This document shows positions 39,381 through 47,741 of a stretch of DNA of 64,000 bases, in pieces; position 1 is the first letter of the stretch; each line of letters opens with the position of its first letter. Origin of the DNA: Amycolatopsis sp. cg9 (lineage in GTDB: Bacteria > Actinomycetota > Actinomycetes > Mycobacteriales > Pseudonocardiaceae); contig NZ_CP166850.1 of the NCBI RefSeq assembly GCF_041346945.1, positions 558,001 through 622,000 on the forward strand. The letters run 5' to 3'. The position numbers and the translations under genes are program-made. Below the pieces are notes generated by a model. It was not told the origin of the DNA and searched no databases. It saw only the letters and a program-made list of their open reading frames with translations.

Positions 39381-42300
39381 TCAGGTCGTCGGGTCGGTGG
39401 GGTTCTCCTTGCGGGTGAACCAGTCCACGCACGTCGCCACCATCGCCGCCGCGGCCAGCAGCAGCGCCGCCTGGGTCACCGGGCCGTACGCCCACTCCTG
39501 GCCGTGGCCCAGCACCCGGCCCGTCACCGAAACGGCCGCCGCCACGGCCATGCCGCCGAACGCGAGGTAGCGGGGTGCCCGCTCGGAGAACTGGCGCACC
39601 AGCAGGCACGCGATCAGCAGCACCACCGGCAGCATCCCGCCCAGCGCCACCAGCAGCCCGATCAGCACCACCGGCACCGCGGAACCACCCGCGGCGACCG
39701 GGAACGGCCGCCGCCGGGCCGGCCACGCCACGCCGATCAGGACCAGCAGCACCGCCACCGCGCCGATCAGCAACCCCAGCCGGTACGAGGAGTCCGGCGT
39801 GAACGCCAGCGAAACCACCCCGCCCGCACCGGCCGGGACGAGCCAGGCCTGCTGCCAGCCGTCCACGCGGGTGCGGGCCAGCTCGCGACCATCCACAGTG
39901 GCCACCCAGCCCGCGTTCGCGTTCTCCGGGATCGCCAGCACCGCCTCCGCACCCGGCCCGACCGTGACCGTCCGGGCAGTCGCGTCCCACGTCCCCACCT
40001 GCACCGTCCGGTGCCCCGGCGGCGCGGACGACGCCTTCACGGGACGCAGCCACAAATCCTGGACCACGAACGAGTCCGACCGGTCCGTCCGCAGCTCGTG
40101 CCCGCCCTCCGGCAACGCGATGCCCCCTTCGGAGTCCCGGCACATCCGCAGTTCCAAGGCGCGGTGGGCGGTGATGTCGGCCAGCGTCCCCTGCACCGAC
40201 GTGCGGTAGTCGAGGCCGTCGAGGTGGATGTTCGGCCCCGACCCGCACGGCACCGTGAACGCCGGGTCCGGGCCGGGCAGCAGCCCCGGCGTTCCCGACA
40301 GCTCCAGGCTGCCGATGCCGGCCACCGCGCGGGCGGTGGGATCGTCGTCGTCGCCCGGCAGCACGAGCTGCAGCTGGTCGGTGTCCAGCGGCTCGAACGA
40401 CGCCGATCCGCCCGCGTCGAGCTCGACCGTCCGCGCGCCCGACCGGCCGACCAGTTCCACCTGCCGCGGCACCCGGGCCCCGCTGGCGGGCGAAACCCCG
40501 ATGTGCAGCCCCGAAATCCGCTTCGGCGCGGACCAGCCGAGGGTGAGCGTCGGCCGCAAGTCCGTGACGTCGGGGCGCCACGTCGTGCCCGCGTCGCCGT
40601 CCACGGCCGCGAAGCCCGACGCGGCCGGGTCGCCGGCGAGCTGCGACGTCGAGGCGACCGTCACCCCCGGCAGCTGCACCGGGTTGCGGCCGCCGCCCGC
40701 CGGCAGCACCGAGCCGCCGACCAGGTACGTCTCCTCGGCCGGGGTGCTGAACAGGCGCCGGATCCCGTCGGGCTCCTCGCCGTCGCGCGCGGCCGAAGCG
40801 TCGCACCGGACGGCGTCGCGCACCGGCAGGCACGCGTACCGCGGCGCCGCACCGCGCGTGAAGGCGAAGCCGGGCGCCGGGCCGACCGGCAGGTCCGCGG
40901 GCACATCGAGGGCGCGCTGCGGCTCGGTGCCGGGGATCTTCAGCTCCGCGATCCCGACGTTCCCGTCCTGCCGCCCGACCACCAGCGACAGCAGCGTGAT
41001 CCGCACCTTGCGGGTGACCCCGCCCGCGACGCTGTAGTTGTGCGCGCCCGCGCCGCGGATCACCGGCTGGTCGACCGAGCCGTTGTCGGTGGTGATCCGG
41101 ATCCGGGTCGGCGGCCAGCCCACCCGGATGTCGTCGACCAGCTGCAGGTCCACCGCGGTGACCAGCCGCGGGGTGTCCAGCTCCACCTCGAGCCACTGGC
41201 CGATCGGGCCGGTGAACGACGACGAGTGCCACGCCGTGCGCGGGTCGCCGTCGATCGCGGCGAACGGCTGGTGGCCCGGGTCGGACCCGCCGAACGCGTC
41301 CGCGAAGGACGCCGCCGTGGACGCCGTCACCGCGCGGATCCCCCGGTAGGCGGCCACGGTCTGGTGCTCCGGCCCGGGGAACGGCAGCACGTCGCCCGCC
41401 GCGCGCTGCTGGCGGTAGGCCTCGCCCGCGGTCAGCGTCTGGCTGAGGTTGTCCCGGACGCCGCCGACGTTCCGCTCGGCGCGGCGCAGGCCGTCGGTCA
41501 CCAGGCGCGGCCCGCCGGGCGAACCGCCGTCGCCGGTGAGCACGGTCGGCGTCGCGGGGTCGAGCTGACCGGAACCGAGCAGCGGCAGCAGGTTCTCCGG
41601 GCCGCCGCTCACCGTCGGGACGTCCGTCGTGGACGTCGCGGTGGCGAGCGGCACCGGCCGCTGCACCTGGTAGACCTCCAGCGGGCCGAACTCCGCCGCC
41701 TTGGCGATGCCCGGCGAGCCGGCCAGCCCGGCGCGCAGGGTGGCGATGGGCGGCGCGGTGGTCCGCTCGCGCTCGATGTCGTTGCGCAGCAGCAGGAACC
41801 GGTACCCGGACCGCGCGAGCAGCGCGGCCAGCCCCGGATCGCCGCGGCCGTCGGCGAGCGCCGCGTCCACGGAGTCCATCAGCCGCGTGTTCCCTTCGGA
41901 CCCCAGCGGCACCTGGTTGCGCACCGCCCACGGGCTCTTCGCGATCGCCTGCGCGGGCTCGTCGACCGTGCGGCCCCAGTCGTACTCGCCGAACCCGGTA
42001 GCCGGCAGCAGCAGCGTCCGGGCGTTCGGGTCGGCCTTCGCGACGTAACCCATGGCGTCGTACCAGTAGCCGGGAACCTCGTCCCAGCCCGGCCCGGACC
42101 GCAGGTTCAGCAGCCACGCCGGCGCGGCCATCACCAGCACCAGCAGCAGTCCCAGCGCGGGCCGCAGGAACCGGCGCGCGGACGTCACCCTCGCCGGGCT
42201 CGAAACGCCGTGCACGAACGCGAGCATCAGCGGCAGCCGCAGCACCGGTTCGAACTTGTGGACGTTGCGCAGCGGGGCGAGCGGACCGTCGAGCAGGTGC

Positions 42301-43385
42301 CGGACCTGCTCGGCGACCGGGCTGTCGAGCGTGCCGACGTAGCCGATGGTCAGCAGGGTCAGCCCGGTGAGCACGCCGAGGACGAGGAACCGCCGCTCCG
42401 GCAGGCCGCGCCGGGTGAGGCCGACCAGGCCGACGCCGGCGACCAGCCCGGTGGCCAGCATCAGCACCGGGTTGTCGATCAGCGACCAGCCGCCCGGCCA
42501 CCACGGCGTGCCCTGCACGACGTAGGCGACCCACTGGTTGGTCCCGCGCAGCACCTCGAACAGCGACATCGGCGCGGTGGTGTTCGTCGCGGACTCGATG
42601 TAGTCCAGGAACGGCAGGCTGTATTCGCCGAGCAGCAGCAGCGGCAGGATCCACCACAGCGTCACGCCGACGACGAAGACGAACCACCACAGGACCAGCT
42701 CGACGTGCCTGCGCGTCCACTCGCGCGTGAGCAGCCACAGTCCCGGCAGGACGAGCGCCATCACGACCATCGCGCCGTTGACCCCGCCCATGCACAGCAC
42801 GGCCAGCGCGGACAACCCGGCCGCGCGCCGCGGGGACCCGATCGTCCCGGCCCGCACCAGCGGCACCAGCACCCACGGCAGGAGCACGGCGGGCAGCATT
42901 TCCGCGGACAGACCGCCGATTTCGGTCAGCATGCGCGGGGCGAGCGCGTAGCCGAGCGCGCCGATCAGCCGCGTGCGCTCGGTGCCGATCTTCATGGCGC
43001 GCGCCAGCAGCAGCGCCCCGCCGAACGCGGCCGACAGCAGGATCGCGCCCCACAGCCGTTGCGCGATCCACGCGGGCACGCCGGCGGCCTGGCACAGCGC
43101 GAAGAAGGGGCCCATCGGGAAGAGGTAGCCGTAGGCCTGGTTCTGCAGCTCCCCCGCCGTGGCCTGGGGGTTCCACAGGTGCAGGGCGCGGCCGAGGAAG
43201 GCGAGCGGGTCGACGGCGAGGTCGAGCTTGGTGTCGAACGTCGTCTTCCCCGGCATCTGCAGGAACGACAACGTGGTCAGCGCCAGCACGATCCAGGTGC
43301 TCGGCCGCCGGAAGAACGCACCCCCGCGGCCGCGCCCGGAAGGTGGGGCGTCGTCCCGGGTTCGTTCGCGGGTGCCGGTTACCAT
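39381..43385 (-). CDS. aftD: Alpha-(1->3)-arabinofuranosyltransferase AftD
   Basis: 1334 residues, near the roughly 1400 of mycobacterial AftD. The N-terminal GT-C membrane domain has about 11 helices and the loop GKTTFDTKLDLAVDPLAFLGRALHLWN with acidic catalytic candidates. Two discoidin (F5/8C-like) modules lie at about 690-830 (HQPFAAIDGDPRTAWHSSSF) and 910-1030 (GFAAVDGDAGTTWRPDV), with C-terminal helices after about 1210. It adds alpha-1,3-arabinofuranose branches to arabinogalactan or lipoarabinomannan from decaprenylphosphoryl-arabinose, outside the membrane. ATG 43385 is favoured because TAGTAT at 43393-43398 would make it leaderless; ATG 43418 is an alternative. Confidence 0.88.
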   Translation of the reverse strand: MVTGTRERTRDDAPPSGRGRGGAFFRRPSTWIVLALTTLSFLQMPGKTTFDTKLDLAVDPLAFLGRALHLWNPQATAGELQNQAYGYLFPMGPFFALCQAAGVPAWIAQRLWGAILLSAAFGGALLLARAMKIGTERTRLIGALGYALAPRMLTEIGGLSAEMLPAVLLPWVLVPLVRAGTIGSPRRAAGLSALAVLCMGGVNGAMVVMALVLPGLWLLTREWTRRHVELVLWWFVFVVGVTLWWILPLLLLGEYSLPFLDYIESATNTTAPMSLFEVLRGTNQWVAYVVQGTPWWPGGWSLIDNPVLMLATGLVAGVGLVGLTRRGLPERRFLVLGVLTGLTLLTIGYVGTLDSPVAEQVRHLLDGPLAPLRNVHKFEPVLRLPLMLAFVHGVSSPARVTSARRFLRPALGLLLVLVMAAPAWLLNLRSGPGWDEVPGYWYDAMGYVAKADPNARTLLLPATGFGEYDWGRTVDEPAQAIAKSPWAVRNQVPLGSEGNTRLMDSVDAALADGRGDPGLAALLARSGYRFLLLRNDIERERTTAPPIATLRAGLAGSPGIAKAAEFGPLEVYQVQRPVPLATATSTTDVPTVSGGPENLLPLLGSGQLDPATPTVLTGDGGSPGGPRLVTDGLRRAERNVGGVRDNLSQTLTAGEAYRQQRAAGDVLPFPGPEHQTVAAYRGIRAVTASTAASFADAFGGSDPGHQPFAAIDGDPRTAWHSSSFTGPIGQWLEVELDTPRLVTAVDLQLVDDIRVGWPPTRIRITTDNGSVDQPVIRGAGAHNYSVAGGVTRKVRITLLSLVVGRQDGNVGIAELKIPGTEPQRALDVPADLPVGPAPGFAFTRGAAPRYACLPVRDAVRCDASAARDGEEPDGIRRLFSTPAEETYLVGGSVLPAGGGRNPVQLPGVTVASTSQLAGDPAASGFAAVDGDAGTTWRPDVTDLRPTLTLGWSAPKRISGLHIGVSPASGARVPRQVELVGRSGARTVELDAGGSASFEPLDTDQLQLVLPGDDDDPTARAVAGIGSLELSGTPGLLPGPDPAFTVPCGSGPNIHLDGLDYRTSVQGTLADITAHRALELRMCRDSEGGIALPEGGHELRTDRSDSFVVQDLWLRPVKASSAPPGHRTVQVGTWDATARTVTVGPGAEAVLAIPENANAGWVATVDGRELARTRVDGWQQAWLVPAGAGGVVSLAFTPDSSYRLGLLIGAVAVLLVLIGVAWPARRRPFPVAAGGSAVPVVLIGLLVALGGMLPVVLLIACLLVRQFSERAPRYLAFGGMAVAAAVSVTGRVLGHGQEWAYGPVTQAALLLAAAAMVATCVDWFTRKENPTDPTT

Positions 43386-43398
43386 CCGGTAGATACTA
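43379..43398. promoter_or_regulatory. Shared divergent promoter with TTACC-N4-GGTA site
   Basis: TTACC-ATCC-GGTAG (43379-43392) overlaps the predicted leaderless start of aftD and differs by one base from the palindromes at 31916 and 38014. Adjacent TAGATACTA (43390-43398) offers a -10 on both strands (TAGTAT for aftD, TAGATA for the methyltransferase). Confidence 0.45.
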
Positions 43399-43418
43399 GG
43401 CGGAAACCTGGCTACCAT

Positions 43419-44153
43419 GTGCCGACGATCCTCCCGACTTCAGGCAGGTGCGCCATCTCGTTCGACGATGCCTGGGCCTTGGCCGAGCCGGTCAAGGGCT
43501 GGATGACGCGCGCGCAGGGCGAAGCGTTGTGGAACGCCGCCTGCCGGCTGGAAAAGGGTGACGTCGTCCTGGAGATCGGCAGCCACCAGGGCCGGTCCAC
43601 GATCGTCCTCGGCGCGGCGGCCCGCACGGTGGGCGCCACGGTGATCGCGGTGGACCCCTTCGTGGACGGGCGGCTCTTCGGCGGATCCCCGACGCGGCAA
43701 CTGTTCGAGCGCAACGTCCGCCGCGCCGGCCTGGACGACGTCGTCGAGCTCGTCGCCGGTTACAGCACGGAACTGCGCCCTCACTGGGATCGGCCCCTAC
43801 AGCTGCTTTACATCGACGGCAAGCACGACTACTGGACCTACACCGACGACCTGCGCTGGTCGGCGCACCTGCCGCCGGGCGCGGAAATCCTGGTGCACGA
43901 CTGCTTCTCCTCGATCGGCGTCACGCTCGGCACGATCGCGAAGGTCCTTTTCGGACGCCGGTACACCTATGTGGACCGGGCGACGTCGCTGGCGCGGTTC
44001 CGGCTGGCCCCACCGGCCGCCCGCGACCGGCTGCGCGTGGTGGCGCAGTTGCCGTGGTTCCTGCGCAACGTCGTGCTGAAGGTGCTGCTGCGCCTGCGGT
44101 TGCGGCCGGTCGCGCGCCTGCTCGGCCACGACAGCCCGTACGACCCCTACTGA
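43419..44153 (+). CDS. Class I SAM methyltransferase (Methyltransf_24-like)
   Basis: 244 residues. VVLEIGSHQGRSTIVLGAAARTVGATVIAVDPF is motif I plus the post-I region of Methyltransf_24. LQLLYIDGKHDYWTYTDDLRWSAHLPPGAEILVHDCFSSIGVT is the metal/substrate part of the same family. The GTG at 43419 is the only standard start ahead of the conserved SFDDAWALAEPVKGWMT; without a clear RBS this start is tentative. It is divergent from aftD across 33 bases and ends seven bases inside the next leftward gene. It probably methylates an envelope sugar or lipid. Confidence 0.8.
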   Translation: MPTILPTSGRCAISFDDAWALAEPVKGWMTRAQGEALWNAACRLEKGDVVLEIGSHQGRSTIVLGAAARTVGATVIAVDPFVDGRLFGGSPTRQLFERNVRRAGLDDVVELVAGYSTELRPHWDRPLQLLYIDGKHDYWTYTDDLRWSAHLPPGAEILVHDCFSSIGVTLGTIAKVLFGRRYTYVDRATSLARFRLAPPAARDRLRVVAQLPWFLRNVVLKVLLRLRLRPVARLLGHDSPYDPY

Positions 44154-45904
44154 GTCACGGGCGTGCCCACCTCGGCCTTGGCGACGCAGACCGGCGCGCC
44201 CGGGCTGGACAGGCGCACGGCGACGCTGTCGAAGAGGCCGTCCACCGGCAGGTACAGCGAGTGCAGCCCGGCCTGGAACCAGACCGGCGTGCGGTCCACC
44301 AGTCCCTCGCCACCGTCCGAAGTGTAGTAATCGAGCTTGAGCAGGTGCCGGCCCAGCACCGGTTTGTCCAGGCCGACGCGCACCGGGGTCTCGGCGATCG
44401 CGTAGCCGCAGTTCGGCACCGGGCCGGGGACACCGCGGGAAACCGGGTCCACGCCGGTGATCTTGTGCGGCGTGCCGGTGGCGTCGAGCAGGTGCATCCG
44501 GCTCGTGGGCTGGTCGAAGTGCGTACCCGGCAGCAGGCCGACCACCCGGGACGCGCGCGAGTCCGCGCCGAACCATTCGTGCACCACGTCCGACGGCACG
44601 AAGGTGTCGTAGAAGACCAGGTCCGGGTCCGCGCCGACGGCGGCGCGCACGTTCCCGACGTACTGCCCCGAGTGCTCGAACCGCAACGCCGGAGCCAGCC
44701 GCGAGAACCCGGAAGCGGAACTGGCGAGCAAAAGCACGCACAGCGCTAGCGCGATCGGCCGTTCACGCTTACCGCCGGACGGCGCAACTTCCGCCGGTGG
44801 CAGGAAAGCGAACGCTCCACAAAGGGCGGCCACGAGCGCCAGGTCGGCGACGTACCGCGGATCGTCCCCGGCCGACGGGCCGACTTCGCGCAACCGGGTC
44901 AGCGCGAGCAGGGCGACGTCCACGGCGAACACGGCCGCGAGCAGTCCCCAGGCACCCCACGCCCGCCGGCCGCCGAGCCGCCCGCCGGCGAGCACCACGG
45001 CCAGCGCGGCCACCACCAGCACAGCCACGACGGCGAACGGCGTCGGCGCCCAGGTCGCGCCCGGTCCCGGACCGGACCACGGCCCGCCGGCCAGGCCCGG
45101 CAGCAGGGTGTCCCCGAGCATCCGGCCGGTCAGATCGGCCACCGGCCCGGCGGACAGCGGCGACGCGCCCGTGCCGACCTGGCTCGACGTCAGCGCGAAG
45201 AAGGCCACCACGAACGCCACCAGCACCGCGGCCTGGCCGAGCCAGTAGCGGGCGTGGCCGCGGAAGGACCGTCCGAGCAGGACGGTCACCGCGGCCAGCA
45301 GCACCGGGATCACCGCGGCCTTCTCGTAGAACGCGAGCCCGAACAGCGTCCAGGCGAAGGACCCGAGCCACCACCGGCCGCCGTCGGCCAGGTACCGGAC
45401 GTGCGCGTGCAGCGCCGCGGCGGTGGCCAGCACGACCGGCACCACCTGGACGCCGAACGACCACCACAGCGTCGGCACCAGCAGCAGCGTCGACGCCGTG
45501 AACACGGTGAACGGCACCAGGATCGCCCACCGGCGGCCGAAGCAGCGCACGAGCAGGCACCAGAAGAAGACCGTCGCGAGCGCTTTCATGAGCAGCAGCG
45601 GCAGCACGAACACGCCGAAGTCCAGCGGCGCCCACCAGGTCAGCACCGCGGCGAGGAAGAACCCGCCGGGCTGCAGGTGCCCGTGGTAGTCCTGGAAGAG
45701 GAAGCCGGGGTCGAACGGGCCGGCCGCGGCCGCCTGCCAGGTCACGACGAAGTCGTCCTGCGCGAAACTCCCGTGCAGCGCCGCCCACGCGTGCAGCGCC
45801 AACGGCACGAGCCCCGCGACGAACGCGGCGAGGACCAGGGTGGACGGTCTTCGGATCGCCCGTGGCGCGGGGGTTTCCTTCTCCAGCAGCACGGGGGTCC
45901 TCAC
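44147..45904 (-). CDS. Polytopic membrane protein, possible GT-C glycosyltransferase
   Basis: 585 residues with 11-12 helices. The first periplasmic loop has HGSFAQDDFVVTWQAAAAGPFDPGFLFQDYHGHLQPGGFF; its paired Asp residues (QDD) are placed like the GT-C catalytic motif. A C-terminal soluble domain of about 150 residues (DPDLVFYDTFVPSDVVHEWFGADSRASRVVG onward) follows. GTG 45904 overlaps the stop codon of the VWA gene by four bases (GTGA), so both are translated together. Presence in the arabinan locus supports a sugar-transfer role; no exact family is recognised. Confidence 0.7.
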   Translation of the reverse strand: MRTPVLLEKETPAPRAIRRPSTLVLAAFVAGLVPLALHAWAALHGSFAQDDFVVTWQAAAAGPFDPGFLFQDYHGHLQPGGFFLAAVLTWWAPLDFGVFVLPLLLMKALATVFFWCLLVRCFGRRWAILVPFTVFTASTLLLVPTLWWSFGVQVVPVVLATAAALHAHVRYLADGGRWWLGSFAWTLFGLAFYEKAAVIPVLLAAVTVLLGRSFRGHARYWLGQAAVLVAFVVAFFALTSSQVGTGASPLSAGPVADLTGRMLGDTLLPGLAGGPWSGPGPGATWAPTPFAVVAVLVVAALAVVLAGGRLGGRRAWGAWGLLAAVFAVDVALLALTRLREVGPSAGDDPRYVADLALVAALCGAFAFLPPAEVAPSGGKRERPIALALCVLLLASSASGFSRLAPALRFEHSGQYVGNVRAAVGADPDLVFYDTFVPSDVVHEWFGADSRASRVVGLLPGTHFDQPTSRMHLLDATGTPHKITGVDPVSRGVPGPVPNCGYAIAETPVRVGLDKPVLGRHLLKLDYYTSDGGEGLVDRTPVWFQAGLHSLYLPVDGLFDSVAVRLSSPGAPVCVAKAEVGTPVTQ

Positions 45905-47481
45905 TTCTTGCAGGCGGGCGGCTGGCACATGAGCTTGCTCAGCGCTTGGTAGAAGACGTCGGAGATCTTGCGCGGGTCCGGCGTGGTGAAGGATTCGCCG
46001 CCGGTCGCGGCGGAGACCTGCCGCAGTTCGCTCGCGTCGATGTCCGGCCCGATGCCGATCCCGATGACGGGCAGCGGTTTCCGCGGGTCCTGCAGCCGGT
46101 TCAGCTCGGCGAGCAGGCCGGGCAGCCCGATCGAGTCGCTGTCTTCGTTGCGGCCGTCGGTGAGCACGACGACGACGTTGATCCGGCCGAGCTGCCAGTT
46201 CTGGCGGGCGTTCTGGTACGCGGCGAGGATCGAGTCGTACAGGCCGGTCGCGCCGCCGGGCTTCGGCTTGACCGCCTGCAGCGTCGCCACCCCGCCCGCG
46301 CCGAGCTGCTGCGAAATCGACCGCATCGGCAGCAGTTCCTTGAAGTCCTTGTCGCCGTCGAGCTTGGTGGAGAACAGCCACAGGCCGATCTCGGTGGTCG
46401 GCTTGAACAACCCGAGACCCTGCGTCGCGGCTTCGAGGGTGAGGGCCATCCGGCTCCGGCCGGTGCCCGGGACGGTGGCGGCCATCGAGCCGGACACGTC
46501 GAGCAGCACCTGGACGCGGGCGCTGAGGTTCGCGCCCGCCCACGCCTGGAGCGCGGCGTACACCGCTTCCGGCGGCGGTGGCCCGGCCGGCCGCGGTGCC
46601 GCGTTCGTCCGTGTGTCGCGCGGGCGGTCGCCGAGCAGCTGGCCGGCCGGCGTCCGGAACCCGCCGTCGGCGAACGCTTTCGTCGCGGTCTGGTCGAGCA
46701 GGAGCCGCAGGAAGCGTTCGGCCGCCGAGCGCGAGGCTTCCGATGCCCGCGGCAGCACGACGTACGGGTAGTCGAAGCCCGGCACGCCCGCCGCCGGGTA
46801 CGCGGCGACGAGCTTGCGGGCCAGCACCGACTGCTCCGACGCCGGCCACGCGGTGTACGGCTCCTTCACGGCCGACAGCTCGCGGATCTTCTCGGTGAAC
46901 GCCGCGGCCGGGTCGGGCGCGTCCTTCGTGAGCTGCTGCAACCCGATCAGCGCGGCGATCGCCGCGGGGTCGCGGCCCGGGTCGGGCAGCCCGACCGGGT
47001 TTCCCGCGAGGACGTCCGACCAGGACGGCGACTTCCCCGGCCAGCCCACCCGTTTCGCGACGTCGTCGGTGAGCGCCAGCACCACCGGCGAACTCGCCAC
47101 CGACTGACCGGTCTCGGGCAGGTTCCACGCGCCGCCGTCGCGGGCCTGCGGCAGCCACGCGCTCGACTCCGGCACCCAGACGTCCGGGCCGGTGGCGCCG
47201 TTGGCTTCGAGGGCGGCCGCGGTGGCCGGCGACGCGCCCGGCGTGACTTCGACGGCGTAGCAGTCCTGCTGCGGCACCGTCCCGGCGAGCGCGGTGAGCA
47301 CCGGCGCGATGTCCGGCGCGGCCGTGACCCGCACCGGGGTGGTCGTGTCGCAGCCGCCGCCGGCCAGCCGGTCCTTGAGGTAGTCGACGCCGGCCCAGGC
47401 GAGCAGGGCGACCACGAGCAGCGCGCTCAGGACGACGACCCGCGCGTCGATGCGCCGGGCCCGCGCCGGGTGTGCCGCCAT
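45901..47481 (-). CDS. Membrane-anchored solute-binding/VWA domain protein
   Basis: 526 residues. One N-terminal helix (about 16-38) anchors a periplasmic-type protein. Residues about 50-300 are of the bacterial solute-binding fold (VTPGASPATAAALEANGATGPDVWVPESSAW, then the GFDYPYVVLPRAS segment). A von Willebrand factor A domain follows with a complete MIDAS: DVSGSM, a Thr in GGATGLYDS, and VLTDGRNED. ATG 47481 is preceded by GGAAGGAC. It heads a two-gene unit with the GT-C-like protein. The combination suggests a metal-dependent adhesion or assembly factor that also binds a ligand; substrate unknown. Confidence 0.78.
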   Translation of the reverse strand: MAAHPARARRIDARVVVLSALLVVALLAWAGVDYLKDRLAGGGCDTTTPVRVTAAPDIAPVLTALAGTVPQQDCYAVEVTPGASPATAAALEANGATGPDVWVPESSAWLPQARDGGAWNLPETGQSVASSPVVLALTDDVAKRVGWPGKSPSWSDVLAGNPVGLPDPGRDPAAIAALIGLQQLTKDAPDPAAAFTEKIRELSAVKEPYTAWPASEQSVLARKLVAAYPAAGVPGFDYPYVVLPRASEASRSAAERFLRLLLDQTATKAFADGGFRTPAGQLLGDRPRDTRTNAAPRPAGPPPPEAVYAALQAWAGANLSARVQVLLDVSGSMAATVPGTGRSRMALTLEAATQGLGLFKPTTEIGLWLFSTKLDGDKDFKELLPMRSISQQLGAGGVATLQAVKPKPGGATGLYDSILAAYQNARQNWQLGRINVVVVLTDGRNEDSDSIGLPGLLAELNRLQDPRKPLPVIGIGIGPDIDASELRQVSAATGGESFTTPDPRKISDVFYQALSKLMCQPPACKK

Positions 47482-47503
47482 GCACGTCCTTCCGTGGTGA
47501 AGT

Positions 47504-47520
47504 GCTGGCAGCTTGCCAGC
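47504..47520. promoter_or_regulatory. Dyad upstream of the VWA gene
   Basis: GCTGGCA-GCT-TGCCAGC, perfect seven-base arms, 23 bases upstream of the VWA-gene start codon. It could be an operator or a 5' UTR hairpin. Confidence 0.3.
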
Positions 47521-47641
47521 CGGGTGAGCGGGAAGCCAGTACCGGCAGCGGACCGTGACCATCGCCGGGTGAAGCCGCGGTGAAGGAATTGCGCCGTGCG
47601 GCCATTTTGGTGATTGACAAGAACCGCGTAACGTTTCCCGC

Positions 47642-47668
47642 TTGACGCCCGTCCCACTTGGGTAACAT
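47642..47668 (+). promoter_or_regulatory. Candidate promoter of the lysin-like gene
   Basis: TTGACG (47642-47647) and TAACAT (47663-47668), spacer 15 bases, slightly short. A transcript starting near 47675 would exclude the ATG at 47673 and leave a 67-base leader before GTG 47742. Confidence 0.35.
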
Positions 47669-47741
47669 CACCATGGCGAATCGCGGAGACGATTTCGCCG
47701 TCCCCGAAACGGCGATGTGGCACCGAACGGAGACGCAACCC

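Noticed and set aside
39324..43378. Start of a 1609-codon plus-strand frame
   Set aside because: Antisense to aftD with Arg/Gln/His-rich low complexity; only the final 245 codons from GTG 43419 are a real methyltransferase.
47625..47668. MtrA-type GTAAC boxes
   Set aside because: Two GTAAC motifs occur, but their spacing does not match the described tandem arrangement.
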